Assembly (NCBI GenBank): GCA_902627565.1
Contig: CACOJM010000005.1
Coordinates: 1-64,000, forward strand
Reading direction: 5' to 3'
Source: an uncultured Pelagibacteraceae bacterium
Lineage (GTDB): Bacteria; Pseudomonadota; Alphaproteobacteria; Pelagibacterales; Pelagibacteraceae
Length of the DNA stretch: 64,000 nucleotides
A model generated the notes under the pieces. The model was not told the DNA's origin, ran no database searches, and saw nothing but the letters and a program-made list of their open reading frames with translations. Position 1 is the stretch's first letter. Each line of letters begins with the position of its first letter. A program made the translations under genes and the position numbers. Of this stretch, positions 1 through 8,460 are shown in pieces.

Positions 1-1137
1 TGATACAACCTCTAAGAATATTGGGTAAGTTGTACCAATCAAAATTACTGAGAGAAAATACATCATAAACCAATTATTAATTAATATAGATGTTTCTTTA
101 CTTAGAAAAAATATTGAATAATCAGTTTTATTATTTTCTCTATAAAAAAAGAAAAAAATAAAAAGTGACAAAAAAATTAATAAAAACAAAAAAATTAATA
201 TAAATAAACCTCGTTCTGGATCATTCGCAAATGTATGGACTGAATTCAATATACCTGATCTCACTAAAAAGGTACCACACATACTGAGACTGAATGTTGA
301 AATCGATAGGATAACCACCCAAGAAGTTAATAATAATCTTTTTTCTAAAACTAAAATACAATGAATTAAGGTAGTTAGAGCAAGCCAGGGCATTAATGAT
401 ACATTCTCAACGGGATCCCAAAACCAAAATCCACCCCATCCTAACTCATAGTAAGCCCAAATAGATCCTAATAAAATTCCTAAAGTTAAAAAAATCCAAG
501 AGATGAAAACCCAATTCTTAATATGAGATGCCCATTCTTTTGAAATATAATTTAAAACAACAGCAGACAACGTTGAGGAAAAAATTATTGATGATCCAAC
601 ATAGCCCAGATATAGAATTGGAGGGTGAATTGCTAAAGCTGGATCTTGTAAAATTGGATTTAAGCCCAAACCTTCATTTGGGATAGGATAAATGTAATTA
701 AATGGACTCGAAGTCTTCAATACAAAAATAAAAAATCCTAAAATTATAATCTGCTGGAATAATAAAGTTAAAATTCTGTAACGAGTTGGTTGTTTTTGAG
801 ATTTTGAAATAAATAAAACAATAAATAATGTTAATACTAATAGCCAAAGAAGCAAACTTCCTTCATGATTACCCCATGTTCCAGTAATTTTATAAAATAG
901 AGGTTTTGTTGTATGTGAATTATTGAAAACAGTTTCATTACTGAAGTCAGAATTAACAAAAGAAATAATGAGCCCTAAAAAACTTATACAAACTAGAAAA
1001 AATTGTAGAGAAGAAAAATAAATTATTCTCTTATCAAAAATTTTTGGGTTTCTAAAATTTTTTACTGAAAAAAATATTATCATTAGTGAAAACAAAACAC
1101 CAAGAACCAATGAGTAAAATCCAATTAAACTAGCCAA
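1..1137 (-). CDS. ccmF: Cytochrome c heme lyase subunit CcmF (partial, C-terminus off the window)
   Basis: This is the N-terminal 379 codons of a multi-pass inner-membrane protein that, in system I cytochrome c maturation, takes heme from holo-CcmE and attaches it to apocytochrome c. The minus-strand frame stays open to the window edge. It encodes the CcmF/NrfE signature GTWGNHEGSLLLW (around 890) and the tryptophan-rich heme-handling WWD motif GWGGFWFWDPVEN (around 400-450). CcmF is usually about 630 residues, so roughly 250 are missing. The frame has no ATG near its beginning. I choose TTG at 1137 because the end of ccmE supplies a strong Shine-Dalgarno stretch (GAGGAG) at the right distance. 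It directly follows the ccmE stop codon, suggesting translational coupling. Confidence 0.93.
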   Translation of the reverse strand, partial: MASLIGFYSLVLGVLFSLMIIFFSVKNFRNPKIFDKRIIYFSSLQFFLVCISFLGLIISFVNSDFSNETVFNNSHTTKPLFYKITGTWGNHEGSLLLWLLVLTLFIVLFISKSQKQPTRYRILTLLFQQIIILGFFIFVLKTSSPFNYIYPIPNEGLGLNPILQDPALAIHPPILYLGYVGSSIIFSSTLSAVVLNYISKEWASHIKNWVFISWIFLTLGILLGSIWAYYELGWGGFWFWDPVENVSLMPWLALTTLIHCILVLEKRLLLTSWVVILSISTFSLSMCGTFLVRSGILNSVHTFANDPERGLFILIFLFLLIFLSLFIFFFFYRENNKTDYSIFFLSKETSILINNWFMMYFLSVILIGTTYPIFLEVVS

Positions 1138-1140
1138 AAT

Positions 1141-1560
1141 TTATTTCTCCTCTAATGCAGCTTTAACTTCGGGTGGCATATAATTTTCATCATGTTTTGC
1201 TAAAATTTTAGATGCTAGAAAATAATTTTTATCTTTTAAAATTCCTTCGGCAACGACACCTTTACCTTCCTCGAAAAGATTTGGTACTACACCAGAATAA
1301 CTAACGTTTATTTCATTTTTAAAATCAGTAATTATAAAACTTATTTCATTAGCATCAGCAGAAATAGAATTTTTTTTTACCATACCACCAATTCTTATCT
1401 TTTTTTTTTCAAGTTCAGCAAAATTTTTAATATCAGATGGAGATTGAAAATATATAACATTTTCCTCTAATGATCTCAAAATAAGAAATGATGATAAAAT
1501 TAATGTAACTAAAATTGCTATTACAAAAAAAAATCTTAGTTTAACTTTTCGACCATACAT
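1141..1560 (-). CDS. ccmE: Cytochrome c maturation heme chaperone CcmE
   Basis: Periplasmic heme chaperone, anchored by one N-terminal membrane helix (about residues 9-28), that binds heme covalently and passes it from CcmC to CcmF. The heme-binding histidine lies in the C-terminal motif [10 protein letters not shown] (His123, with Tyr127 as the usual axial ligand). The beta-barrel core region [11 protein letters not shown] and [21 protein letters not shown] is typical of the family. Its 139 residues are close to the usual length. It lies between ccmD and ccmF in one minus-strand operon. Its last codons hold the ribosome-binding site for ccmF. Confidence 0.97.
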   Translation of the reverse strand: MYGRKVKLRFFFVIAILVTLILSSFLILRSLEENVIYFQSPSDIKNFAELEKKKIRIGGMVKKNSISADANEISFIITDFKNEINVSYSGVVPNLFEEGKGVVAEGILKDKNYFLASKILAKHDENYMPPEVKAALEEK

Positions 1561-1570
1561 GGCTTAAAGT

Positions 1571-1798
1571 TTAAATATTTGACGTATTAGATAATATTTC
1601 TTTAATAGTACCCTGTGATTTTGCGAAAGATGCTCTCTTTGGGTTTAGAGCTCCATATTTGGCAATAAATTTTTTCTTCTCTTTTACAAACTGTATTTTT
1701 GTTATTGCATAAAGTGAGGCAAAACAAAAAAGAGTAAATGCAAATGCAGACCAAACATAAAGTCCGTATCCATTCATAAAAAGTAATTCGCTTATCAT
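1571..1798 (-). CDS. ccmD: Heme exporter protein CcmD
   Basis: Small single-pass membrane protein that helps release holo-CcmE from the CcmABC complex. The 75-residue product has an N-terminal motif MNGYGLYVWSAF followed by a hydrophobic helix and a basic cytoplasmic tail, the usual CcmD plan; it is slightly longer than many CcmD proteins. The start overlaps the ccmC stop by 4 bp and ccmE follows after 10 bp. Assignment relies on the short YVW..F pattern together with the position between ccmC and ccmE. Confidence 0.88.
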   Translation of the reverse strand: MISELLFMNGYGLYVWSAFAFTLFCFASLYAITKIQFVKEKKKFIAKYGALNPKRASFAKSQGTIKEILSNTSNI

Positions 1799-2502
1799 AA
1801 TCTATCTAAACCTTTATTCTTAATCTTTATCAGTTCTGTATTATATTTCATTAAAAAAATTAATAACGAAAATAGAGCAAATGCCGCAGTCATTATCATT
1901 AATGGAAATAACATTGATGAATGTATTGTAGATTTCGATAAAATATTTATTGAAGCTGGTTGATGTAGTGTATTCCACCAATCAACAGAATATTTAATTA
2001 TTGGAACATTTATAATTCCTATAATAGTAATTAGTGAAGTAACTTTATAAACTTTATCATCATTCTGATAAATTCTCCAAGCTAGTAAGTACATCACATA
2101 AAATAGTGCGAGAATTAACATAGATGTAATTCTAGCATCCCATGCCCACCATGTTCCCCAAGTTGGTTTTCCCCAAATTGCTCCGGTAACTAGTGCAATT
2201 ATATTAAAAATTAATCCTGATGGTGCTAAACTTTTAGAAATTAAAAAAAAATTTTTGATTTTAAAAATATAACCAATAGTTGATAAAAAAGTAATTGAGG
2301 AAAAGATTCCGAGAGTAATCCATGCTGCAGGAACATGAACATACATAATTCTGACAGAATGACTTTGTTTATAGTCCTCAGGTGAAAATATTAGTGATTC
2401 TATTAAACCTATAGTTAAAACTACTATAAAAAGAATTAAAACATATTTTGGTGCTTTAGACGTAATAGAAAAAATTTTATTAACTTCAAAATATTTAATC
2501 AT
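1795..2502 (-). CDS. ccmC: Heme export protein CcmC
   Basis: Inner-membrane protein of system I cytochrome c biogenesis that loads heme onto CcmE in the periplasm. The 235-residue sequence has six predicted membrane helices and a WWD motif, WGTWWAWDAR, at residues 115-124. Histidines His56 (VHVPAAW) and His180 (LHQPASI) occupy the positions of the axial heme ligands known in the family. It is the first gene of the ccmC-D-E-F run; ccmA and ccmB are not in the window. A -10 like TATAAT lies 9 bp upstream of the ATG. Confidence 0.97.
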   Translation of the reverse strand: MIKYFEVNKIFSITSKAPKYVLILFIVVLTIGLIESLIFSPEDYKQSHSVRIMYVHVPAAWITLGIFSSITFLSTIGYIFKIKNFFLISKSLAPSGLIFNIIALVTGAIWGKPTWGTWWAWDARITSMLILALFYVMYLLAWRIYQNDDKVYKVTSLITIIGIINVPIIKYSVDWWNTLHQPASINILSKSTIHSSMLFPLMIMTAAFALFSLLIFLMKYNTELIKIKNKGLDRL

Positions 2503-2511
2503 AATTAATAA

Positions 2512-2539
2512 ATTATACTTTAATTCTAAAATTGGTAAA
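2512..2539 (-). promoter_or_regulatory. Candidate sigma-70 type promoter of ccmC
   Basis: Reading the minus strand, TTTACC (2539-2534) and a perfect TATAAT (2517-2512) are separated by 16 bp. The -10 ends 9 bp before the ccmC ATG, so transcription would begin only 1-3 bases ahead of the start codon. In such AT-rich DNA a chance match is possible. The same spacing at two other genes raises confidence. Confidence 0.5.
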
Positions 2540-2559
2540 ATTAATGTGAAAAATTATCC

Positions 2560-2615
2560 GATCAAGAATGCAGAGGGAGATAATAACGAAGGGTAAATAT
2601 TTTACATCCTTGATC
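2560..2615 (-). other. Hairpin-forming intergenic element between hspQ and ccmC
   Basis: An 11-base inverted repeat, gatcaagaatg at 2560-2570 and catccttgatc at 2605-2615, encloses a 34-base loop. On the minus-strand transcript the single mismatch becomes a G-U pair, so the stem is uninterrupted. It lies in the 178-bp gap downstream of hspQ and upstream of ccmC. There is no T tract after it, so it is not a standard intrinsic terminator. A second weak repeat (cacttt at 2625 and aaagtg at 2672) flanks it. It could be an mRNA 3' end element or a small RNA; no known RNA family was recognised. Confidence 0.4.
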
Positions 2616-2680
2616 AGATATATATCACTTTATCTATGAGGTATGTCTAAGATTTGAGCTAAATGTGTTAAAAAAGTGGT

Positions 2681-3001
2681 TTAATTAGATTGTTTAAAAT
2701 AACTAGAACCTTTTTTACCTGAAAATATCTCTTCTATAAGTGGATGCTTAATGGGCTCATCAGAGTCATCCGTTAATAAATTTTGCTCAGATACATAGGC
2801 CTCATAAGTAATCTCATCATTTTCAGCAAGCAGATGATAAAATGGTTGATCCTTTCTTGGTCTCACATTTTTTGGAATAGATTGATACCATTCCTCTGAA
2901 TTATTAAATTCAAAATCAACATCATAAATTACACCTCTGAATTCAAAGTGCTTATGTTTTACAATGTCGCCTATTGAGAATTTTGCTTTTTGAACTGCCA
3001 T
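2681..3001 (-). CDS. hspQ: Heat shock protein HspQ (YccV family)
   Basis: A 106-residue protein with the full hemimethylated-DNA-binding/YccV-like domain: FSIGDIVKHKHFEFRGVIYDVD at the N-terminus, the RPRKDQPFYHLL core and the YEAYVSEQNL strand. HspQ is a heat-inducible protein that in Enterobacteria stimulates Lon proteolysis and promotes breakdown of mutant DnaA. It stands alone, divergent from yciB. A sequence resembling a heat-shock (sigma-32) promoter lies just upstream, which fits the known regulation in E. coli. Confidence 0.92.
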   Translation of the reverse strand: MAVQKAKFSIGDIVKHKHFEFRGVIYDVDFEFNNSEEWYQSIPKNVRPRKDQPFYHLLAENDEITYEAYVSEQNLLTDDSDEPIKHPLIEEIFSGKKGSSYFKQSN

Positions 3002-3010
3002 ATGGTTGAG

Positions 3011-3037
3011 TATGGGTATTTAAAAATAAAAATCAAT
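3011..3037 (-). promoter_or_regulatory. hspQ: Candidate heat-shock (RpoH-type) promoter of hspQ
   Basis: On the minus strand ATTGAT (3037-3032), 15 bp, then CCCATA (3016-3011) resemble the sigma-32 pattern CTTGAA...CCCAT. The same 15-bp spacing occurs in front of hslV. The -35 part matches only four of six bases, so this is a moderate call supported mainly by gene identity and by the shared spacing. Confidence 0.4.
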
Positions 3038-3089
3038 AGGAAAAAATATAAAGTTTTTATAAATTTCTATTTGTGTTAATATCTTTAAA

Positions 3090-3641
3090 GTGAACAAATC
3101 TCTTATTAAATTTCTTACAGATTTTGGACCTTTGCTAATTTTTTTTTACTATTATTACGATAGTGGGAAAAATTTAAAGATTGCTATTCCACCATTTATA
3201 ATCGCGACAATTATTGCTCTTCTTATAATGTGGATTTTAGAAAAAAAAATTCCCAAAGTACCACTTGTTAGTGGAATATTAGTTACTCTGTTTGGTGGTC
3301 TCACTATTTATTTTAATAACCCAATTTTTATTTATATGAAACCAACGATAATAAACATTTTATTTGGGATAGGATTAATTTTTGGAAAATATATTACAAA
3401 TGAACCTATTCTAAAAAAATTAATGGGAAATTCAATTTCATTATCAAATGAGGGATGGGAAATTTTGAATAAAAGATGGATTTACTTTTTTTTTAGTTTG
3501 GCAATTTTAAATGAATTGGTGTGGAGAACACAATCTGAAGAATTTTGGGTAAATTTTAAAGTCTGGGGATTATTACCAATTACTTTTATTTTTACTGCTT
3601 TTCAAATTGGTTTAATTAATAAATACAAAACAAATGAATAA
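3090..3641 (+). CDS. yciB: Inner membrane septation protein YciB/IspZ family
   Basis: Integral membrane protein with about five or six hydrophobic helices. It carries the family hallmarks KFLTDFGPLLIFF at the N-terminus, the PLVSGILVTLFGGLTIYF central helix, and LNKRWIYFFFSLAILNELVWR in the second half. YciB proteins affect cell division and envelope integrity, although the exact mechanism is unsettled. The start is GTG at 3090; no in-frame ATG precedes the conserved N-terminus. The 3' end overlaps the DUF2794 gene by 8 bp, so the two are probably cotranscribed. Confidence 0.9.
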   Translation: MNKSLIKFLTDFGPLLIFFYYYYDSGKNLKIAIPPFIIATIIALLIMWILEKKIPKVPLVSGILVTLFGGLTIYFNNPIFIYMKPTIINILFGIGLIFGKYITNEPILKKLMGNSISLSNEGWEILNKRWIYFFFSLAILNELVWRTQSEEFWVNFKVWGLLPITFIFTAFQIGLINKYKTNE

Positions 3642-3981
3642 CAATCTAAGATTAGTAATAAATAACGATAATAACAAAAGAATTGATCAAAAATATTTTT
3701 TTGAGAAAGATGAATTAAAGATAATTTTAGACTTATATGCCAAAATGGTTTCTGAGGGATCTTGGAAAGATTATGGTTTAAATATATCAAGTAGACAAGT
3801 GGGATTTAGTGTTTTCAAAAATGCAACAGAAAATGCACTTTATAAAATTTGCAAAAATTTCAAACCTAAAAATAAAAATCTTAAATATTTGATTACTAAT
3901 ACAAATGGTAAGATACTAAAAAATTCTGACAATTTGAATTTATTGCTTAAAAGTACGAACTGGAAAAAACTTGCGGTTTAA
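3634..3981 (+). CDS. DUF2794 family protein
   Basis: A 115-residue soluble protein matching the alphaproteobacterial DUF2794 pattern: an acidic FEKDELKIILDLYAKMVSEG helix, then W.DY.L...S....FSVF..A.E..LYKI, and a C-terminal strand pair around NTNGKILK. No function is established for the family. It overlaps the end of yciB and converges on the Bax-inhibitor-like gene with 2 bp between stop codons. Confidence 0.82.
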   Translation: MNNNLRLVINNDNNKRIDQKYFFEKDELKIILDLYAKMVSEGSWKDYGLNISSRQVGFSVFKNATENALYKICKNFKPKNKNLKYLITNTNGKILKNSDNLNLLLKSTNWKKLAV

Positions 3982-3983
3982 AA

Positions 3984-4745
3984 TTATCTTCTCTGACCAA
4001 AAAGCCTCAAAAGCATTATAAATAAATTGATAAAATCTAAATATAAAGTTAAAGCTCCCATCACAGCTTTTTTTCCCATTAATTCACCTGAGTCAGAAAC
4101 TGTGTACATATTTTTAATTTTTTGAGTATCATATGCAGTTAAACCAACAAATATCAAAACACCTAAAATTGAAATTACAAAATACATCATTGAGGATTTC
4201 ATAAAAATATTAACTATAGAAGCAATTATAATTCCAATTAAACCCATCATAAGAAAAGATCCTAGTTTTGTAAGATCTCTTTTAGTTGTATAACCATAAA
4301 TGCTCATTGCACCAAATGTTGCAGATGTTATAAAAAATACTCTCGTAACACTCATGCCAGTGTAAACTAATAAAATTGAGGATAAAGATAATCCCATTAA
4401 TGCTGCAAAAATCCAAAATGTAGTTTGTGCTTTGGATGCACTCATCTTATTAATTCCAAAGCTCATATAAAAAACAATGCCAAGAGGAGCTAACATTACC
4501 AGCCATTTAAGACCAGATAAATAAATTGCATTACCCACTTGTGTCAGTCCTACTATAGATCCTGAGGCATCAGTAACAACTGACATTTTGAATGTTATAA
4601 GTGCAATTATTCCAGTAAGTAAAATTCCTGTTGCCATGTAGTTGTAAACTTTAAGCATGTAAGCTCTTAGACCTTCATCTGTAACTACACTTTCTTTAGT
4701 GGCTGCTCTAGCTCTAGCAAGTATTCCTTTTTTATCGAATTCCAT
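3984..4745 (-). CDS. Bax inhibitor-1/YccA family membrane protein
   Basis: Seven-helix membrane protein (253 residues) of the BI-1/YccA (TMBIM) family. Seen features are the N-terminal LRAYMLKVYNYMATGILLTG stretch, TYDTQKI-like C-terminal signature (GLTAYDTQKIKNMY) and a final helix ending in LRLFGQRR. Bacterial members include a pH-gated calcium leak channel (BsYetJ) and the FtsH substrate YccA; the role here is not known. It is monocistronic, with its own candidate promoter. Confidence 0.92.
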   Translation of the reverse strand: MEFDKKGILARARAATKESVVTDEGLRAYMLKVYNYMATGILLTGIIALITFKMSVVTDASGSIVGLTQVGNAIYLSGLKWLVMLAPLGIVFYMSFGINKMSASKAQTTFWIFAALMGLSLSSILLVYTGMSVTRVFFITSATFGAMSIYGYTTKRDLTKLGSFLMMGLIGIIIASIVNIFMKSSMMYFVISILGVLIFVGLTAYDTQKIKNMYTVSDSGELMGKKAVMGALTLYLDFINLFIMLLRLFGQRR

Positions 4746-4754
4746 GATGAGGGA

Positions 4755-4782
4755 AATATATAGTCTTTTACTAATTATTCAA
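4755..4782 (-). promoter_or_regulatory. Candidate promoter of the Bax-inhibitor-like gene
   Basis: Minus-strand TTGAAT (4782-4777), 16-bp spacer, TATATT (4760-4755). The -10 ends 9 bp before the ATG at 4745, giving a predicted leader of only a few bases. Confidence 0.5.
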
Positions 4783-4825
4783 GATGCCTTAAAAGATAAG
4801 TAAAAAATAAACACAAAAAACCTTA

Positions 4826-5863
4826 ATGAATTACAAAAAATTAGGAAATACAGATCTCGATGTTAGTACAATTTGTCTCGGTACAATGACCTGGGGTGAA
4901 CAAAATACTCAAACTGAGGGATTTGAGCAAATGGATTTTGCTATAGATAAAGGTGTAAATTTTTGGGACACCGCTGAGATTTATTCTATACCCCCAAGAG
5001 AAGAAACCTTCGGAAGTACAGAAAAAATTATAGGTAACTGGTTTGAACAAACTAAAAAAAGAGACAAAGTAATTCTTGCCTCAAAAGTTTGCGGGCCAAT
5101 GAGAGAATATGTTCGGGGAGGTGGAAATCAATTTGGTAAAAAAAATATTACAGAAGCTTTAGAAGGAAGTTTAAGAAGGTTAAAAACTGATTATATTGAC
5201 TTATATCAACTTCATTGGCCAGAAAGAAATACAAATTTTTTTGGTAAATTAGGCTACGAACATAGTGAAGATGAAGTATGGACTAAGTTTGAGGATATTT
5301 TAGAAAATCTCAAGAAATTTATAGAGCAAGGAAAAATTAGATATGTTGGATTATCAAATGAAACTCCCTGGGGACTTTCAAAATTTCTTGAAATATCAAA
5401 AAAAGAAAATCTTCCAAGAATGCTCTCTGTTCAAAATCCATACAACCTTCTTAATAGAACTTATGAAGTTGGTCTTGCTGAAATGTCTGTACGAGAACAA
5501 GCTGGATTACTTGCTTATTCTCCACTCGCTTGTGGATATCTTTCTGGAAAATATAGAAATAATCAGTTACCAGAAAAATCTAGGTTAGCTCTACATAAGG
5601 ATTTCTGGACAAGATATAACAAACCTAACTCTGACAAAGCAATTGATGCTTACTATAAAATAGCAATGAAACACAAATTAGACTTGGCACAAATGTCATT
5701 AAAATTTTTAGAAATTCAACCTTTTGTGACATCTGTAATTATTGGAGCAACTACTATGGAGCAGTTGAAAACTAACATAGAAAGTGTAAATATAAATCTG
5801 ACTAACGAAATAATTAATGAAATTAACGAAATACAAAAAATTTATCCAAATCCATGTCCTTAG
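4826..5863 (+). CDS. Aldo/keto reductase (Tas-like)
   Basis: NAD(P)H-dependent oxidoreductase with the (beta/alpha)8 fold, 345 residues. The catalytic tetrad can be placed at Asp48, Tyr53, Lys87 and His130 (VNFWDTAEIY, ILASKV, LYQLHWP). The start MNYKKLGNTDLDVSTICLGTM is the typical family N-terminus. The insert YSIPPREETFGSTEKIIG and the GRGGN-like loop resemble E. coli Tas more than small sugar reductases. The natural substrate cannot be told from sequence. The ialB-like gene overlaps its end by 10 bp. Confidence 0.92.
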   Translation: MNYKKLGNTDLDVSTICLGTMTWGEQNTQTEGFEQMDFAIDKGVNFWDTAEIYSIPPREETFGSTEKIIGNWFEQTKKRDKVILASKVCGPMREYVRGGGNQFGKKNITEALEGSLRRLKTDYIDLYQLHWPERNTNFFGKLGYEHSEDEVWTKFEDILENLKKFIEQGKIRYVGLSNETPWGLSKFLEISKKENLPRMLSVQNPYNLLNRTYEVGLAEMSVREQAGLLAYSPLACGYLSGKYRNNQLPEKSRLALHKDFWTRYNKPNSDKAIDAYYKIAMKHKLDLAQMSLKFLEIQPFVTSVIIGATTMEQLKTNIESVNINLTNEIINEINEIQKIYPNPCP

Positions 5864-6366
5864 TTAAAAACATATTATTATTATCAATCATATTTTTGGT
5901 GGTATCTTTATCAAATACTTTTGCTTCAGATCTTAAAAAAGTTGGCAAATTTAAAGACTGGGAAGTAATGGTTGTCTCTGAGGCCTCTGGAAAAGTATGT
6001 TTCGCTCAATCAATTCCTGTTTTACAAGCTCCCAAAAAAGGCAAAAGAGATGCAAGATTATTTGTAACTTTTAGACCAAATGAAAAAATCTCAAATGAAA
6101 TCAGTACGACTTCAGGATACGAATTTAATAAAAATAATTCAGTGCTAGCAACATCAGGAAATAATAAATTTAAGTTTGATATAAAACAACAAGGATTTGC
6201 ATGGATGACTAGTACTAAGAAGGAAAAAATCATGGTTAAGGTCATGAAAAAAGGTTCAAGAATTATGGTAACTGGCTACAATGAAAAAGGGTCTCAAACT
6301 ATAGATCATTATTCATTACTTGGATTTACAAAAGCATACAGCACTGCAAAAAAAGCTTGCAGTTAA
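5854..6366 (+). CDS. Invasion-associated locus B (IalB)-like exported protein
   Basis: A 170-residue secreted protein: signal peptide of about 24 residues ending TFA-S, then a domain with the IalB pattern GKFKDWEVMVVSE...CFAQS and a late beta-strand region ending in GFTKAYSTAKKAC. The family is widespread in free-living Alphaproteobacteria, so the name does not imply invasion; function is unknown. Two cysteines (in VCFAQ and the penultimate residue) could form a disulfide in the periplasm. It is translationally overlapped with the reductase gene upstream and followed by argG after 3 bp. Confidence 0.8.
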   Translation: MSLVKNILLLSIIFLVVSLSNTFASDLKKVGKFKDWEVMVVSEASGKVCFAQSIPVLQAPKKGKRDARLFVTFRPNEKISNEISTTSGYEFNKNNSVLATSGNNKFKFDIKQQGFAWMTSTKKEKIMVKVMKKGSRIMVTGYNEKGSQTIDHYSLLGFTKAYSTAKKACS

Positions 6367-6369
6367 TAA

Positions 6370-7557
6370 ATGAAATCAAAAAAAAGAATAGTATTAGCTT
6401 ACTCTGGAGGATTAGATACATCTATAATTCTAAAGTGGCTTCAAGAAAATTACAATGCAGATGTAATTTGTTATACAGCAGATATAGGTCAAAAAATTGA
6501 TAGAAAAAAAATTATTTCAAACGCAAAAAAGTTTGGGGTTAAAAATATAATTATTAATGATTTAAAAAATATTTTCATAAAAGATTATGTATTTCCAATG
6601 ATACGTGGTCATGCGATTTATGAAGGTGTATATTTATTGGGAACCTCAATAGCTAGACCGCTTATTGCAAAAGATCAAATTAAAGTTGCTAAAAGATACA
6701 AAGCATTTGCGGTATCTCACGGGGCTACTGGTAAAGGAAATGATCAGATCAGATTTGAACTTGGTTATCATTACTTTGATCCAAAAATAAAAATTATTGC
6801 ACCTTGGAGAATTTGGAAGTTAAAATCTAGAACAGATTTAATTGATTACGCAAAGAAACATAAAATTTCAATTCCTAAAGATAAAAAAGGTGCACCTCCT
6901 TTTTCTGTAGATGATAATTTATTTCATACTTCAACTGAGGGAAAAATCTTAGAAAATCCAAAAAATTCTGCACCAGAATTTATTTTTCAAAGAACTCTTT
7001 CACCAGAAAAAGCAAACAATAAACCATTGATTGTTACAATTAATTTTAGAAATGGAGATCCAATAGGAGTGAATGGAAAAAAATTACAACCTTCAAAATT
7101 ACTTGAAAAATTAAATCAATTAGCTGGTAAGAATGGTATTGGAAGAGTTGATCTCGTTGAAAACAGATTTCTTGGAATTAAATCTAGAGGAGTTTATGAA
7201 ACACCTGGAGGAACATTGTTAATTCATGCTCATAGAGCAATTGAATCAGTTACCTTAGATAAAGAAACAATGCATAAGAAGGATTCAATTATGTCAAGAT
7301 ATGCTGAATTAATTTATAATGGTTATTGGTTTTCAAAAGAGAGATTTAAGCTTCAAAAAATTATAGATTTAAAAAAAAATAAAGTTAATGGATCTGTTAA
7401 ACTAAAGCTTTATAAAGGCAACATTACAATTCAGTCTAGAGATACTAAAAGTTCTGCTTATTCCTTAAAAAAAGTTTCATTCGAGGAAAATAAATCATTT
7501 AATAGATCAAATGTGGAGAAATTTATTAATTTTCATAAAAAAAAATTAAGAAACTAG
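6370..7557 (+). CDS. argG: Argininosuccinate synthase
   Basis: Joins citrulline and aspartate with ATP to make argininosuccinate, the seventh step of arginine synthesis. The 395-residue sequence has the N-type ATP pyrophosphatase loop AYSGGLDTS (residues 10-18), the GAT-GKGNDQ motif near residue 118 and the ENRFLGIKSRGVYETPGG segment. Length and motif order are normal. It sits 3 bp after the IalB-like gene. No argH is in this window. Confidence 0.98.
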   Translation: MKSKKRIVLAYSGGLDTSIILKWLQENYNADVICYTADIGQKIDRKKIISNAKKFGVKNIIINDLKNIFIKDYVFPMIRGHAIYEGVYLLGTSIARPLIAKDQIKVAKRYKAFAVSHGATGKGNDQIRFELGYHYFDPKIKIIAPWRIWKLKSRTDLIDYAKKHKISIPKDKKGAPPFSVDDNLFHTSTEGKILENPKNSAPEFIFQRTLSPEKANNKPLIVTINFRNGDPIGVNGKKLQPSKLLEKLNQLAGKNGIGRVDLVENRFLGIKSRGVYETPGGTLLIHAHRAIESVTLDKETMHKKDSIMSRYAELIYNGYWFSKERFKLQKIIDLKKNKVNGSVKLKLYKGNITIQSRDTKSSAYSLKKVSFEENKSFNRSNVEKFINFHKKKLRN

Positions 7558-7615
7558 CTAATTATTAGCGGAATTTGGGGATTGTTTATTTTTAAAAAAA
7601 ACATAACTTAATTTT

Positions 7616-8071
7616 ATGGAAAACTTAAAAAATTGGATGAAAGATACAGCAAACATTTTGTTTGATGACAGTAAAAATGATCTTCGCTCTCTTCCTAAAA
7701 CTGTAAGATTACAAATTTTATTAGTTTTGAGTTTTATTTGGACTACAGTTTTTAGTTTATACGTATTTTCATATACGACTTTTGTATTCGGCTGGACAGG
7801 ACTTTTTTTAGCTCACATTGGATTAATATTTGCCGTGTATATGACTTTTAAACATTTTCACAGAGCAGAAGAAAACTCATCTAGTGTTTTTAAGACGAAA
7901 AATTTTGACCCCTTTAAGATAATGGTTCTAGTTTTTGTAATTGTATTTATATTCGTTTTTTCAAAAGGAATTGAGGTATTAACTAGTCCAAACCCATACT
8001 CATATTCAATTCCATATGACGGCTCTTCAAAATCAGTATTTGAAAAATGGTTACCATTTAGTAAAGATTAG
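7616..8071 (+). CDS. Small membrane protein of unknown function
   Basis: A 151-residue protein with a soluble N-terminus of about 30 residues and three hydrophobic helices (around 31-52, 57-78 and 98-118), followed by a C-terminal tail rich in Ser, Pro and Tyr (SPNPYSYSIPYDGS). No family was recognised. The end is 2 bp from the PsiE-like gene, so the two are likely expressed together. Confidence 0.72.
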   Translation: MENLKNWMKDTANILFDDSKNDLRSLPKTVRLQILLVLSFIWTTVFSLYVFSYTTFVFGWTGLFLAHIGLIFAVYMTFKHFHRAEENSSSVFKTKNFDPFKIMVLVFVIVFIFVFSKGIEVLTSPNPYSYSIPYDGSSKSVFEKWLPFSKD

Positions 8072-8073
8072 AT

Positions 8074-8454
8074 ATGCAAAATATAGCCAAAAATTTACAA
8101 CTAATTCTAATGTGTATAATTTTAGTAAGTACAGTAATTGCTGTAGGAATTGAAATAAAAAAAATGTTTTTAAATCAATCTGTAACTTTAGCAGATCTTT
8201 TATTAATGTTTCTTTACTTAGAAGTATTAGCAATGGTAAGGGTCTTCTGGGACCAACAATCAATTAGTATTACATTACCTCTGTTAATAGCAATTACGGC
8301 TTTGGCCCGATTTATAATTCTCCAAGGAAAAGAAATGGATCCTGCGGCACTTGTTTATGAAGCGGTTGCTATAGTACTTATTGCTGGAGCAATAGTAATT
8401 TTAAGATTAAGGCACAGTGATAAGCTTGGATTAAAGAAAAAAAAATCAAAATAA
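8074..8454 (+). CDS. PsiE-like phosphate-starvation-inducible family membrane protein
   Basis: A 126-residue protein with four membrane helices and the PsiE-family pattern LADLLLMFLYLEVLAMVRVFW followed by a short loop, SITLPLLIAITALARFIIL and a charged C-terminus of lysines. In E. coli psiE is induced by phosphate starvation but its activity is unknown. Position between another membrane gene and a photolyase-like gene gives no functional hint. Confidence 0.82.
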   Translation: MQNIAKNLQLILMCIILVSTVIAVGIEIKKMFLNQSVTLADLLLMFLYLEVLAMVRVFWDQQSISITLPLLIAITALARFIILQGKEMDPAALVYEAVAIVLIAGAIVILRLRHSDKLGLKKKKSK

Positions 8455-8460
8455 CAAAGA

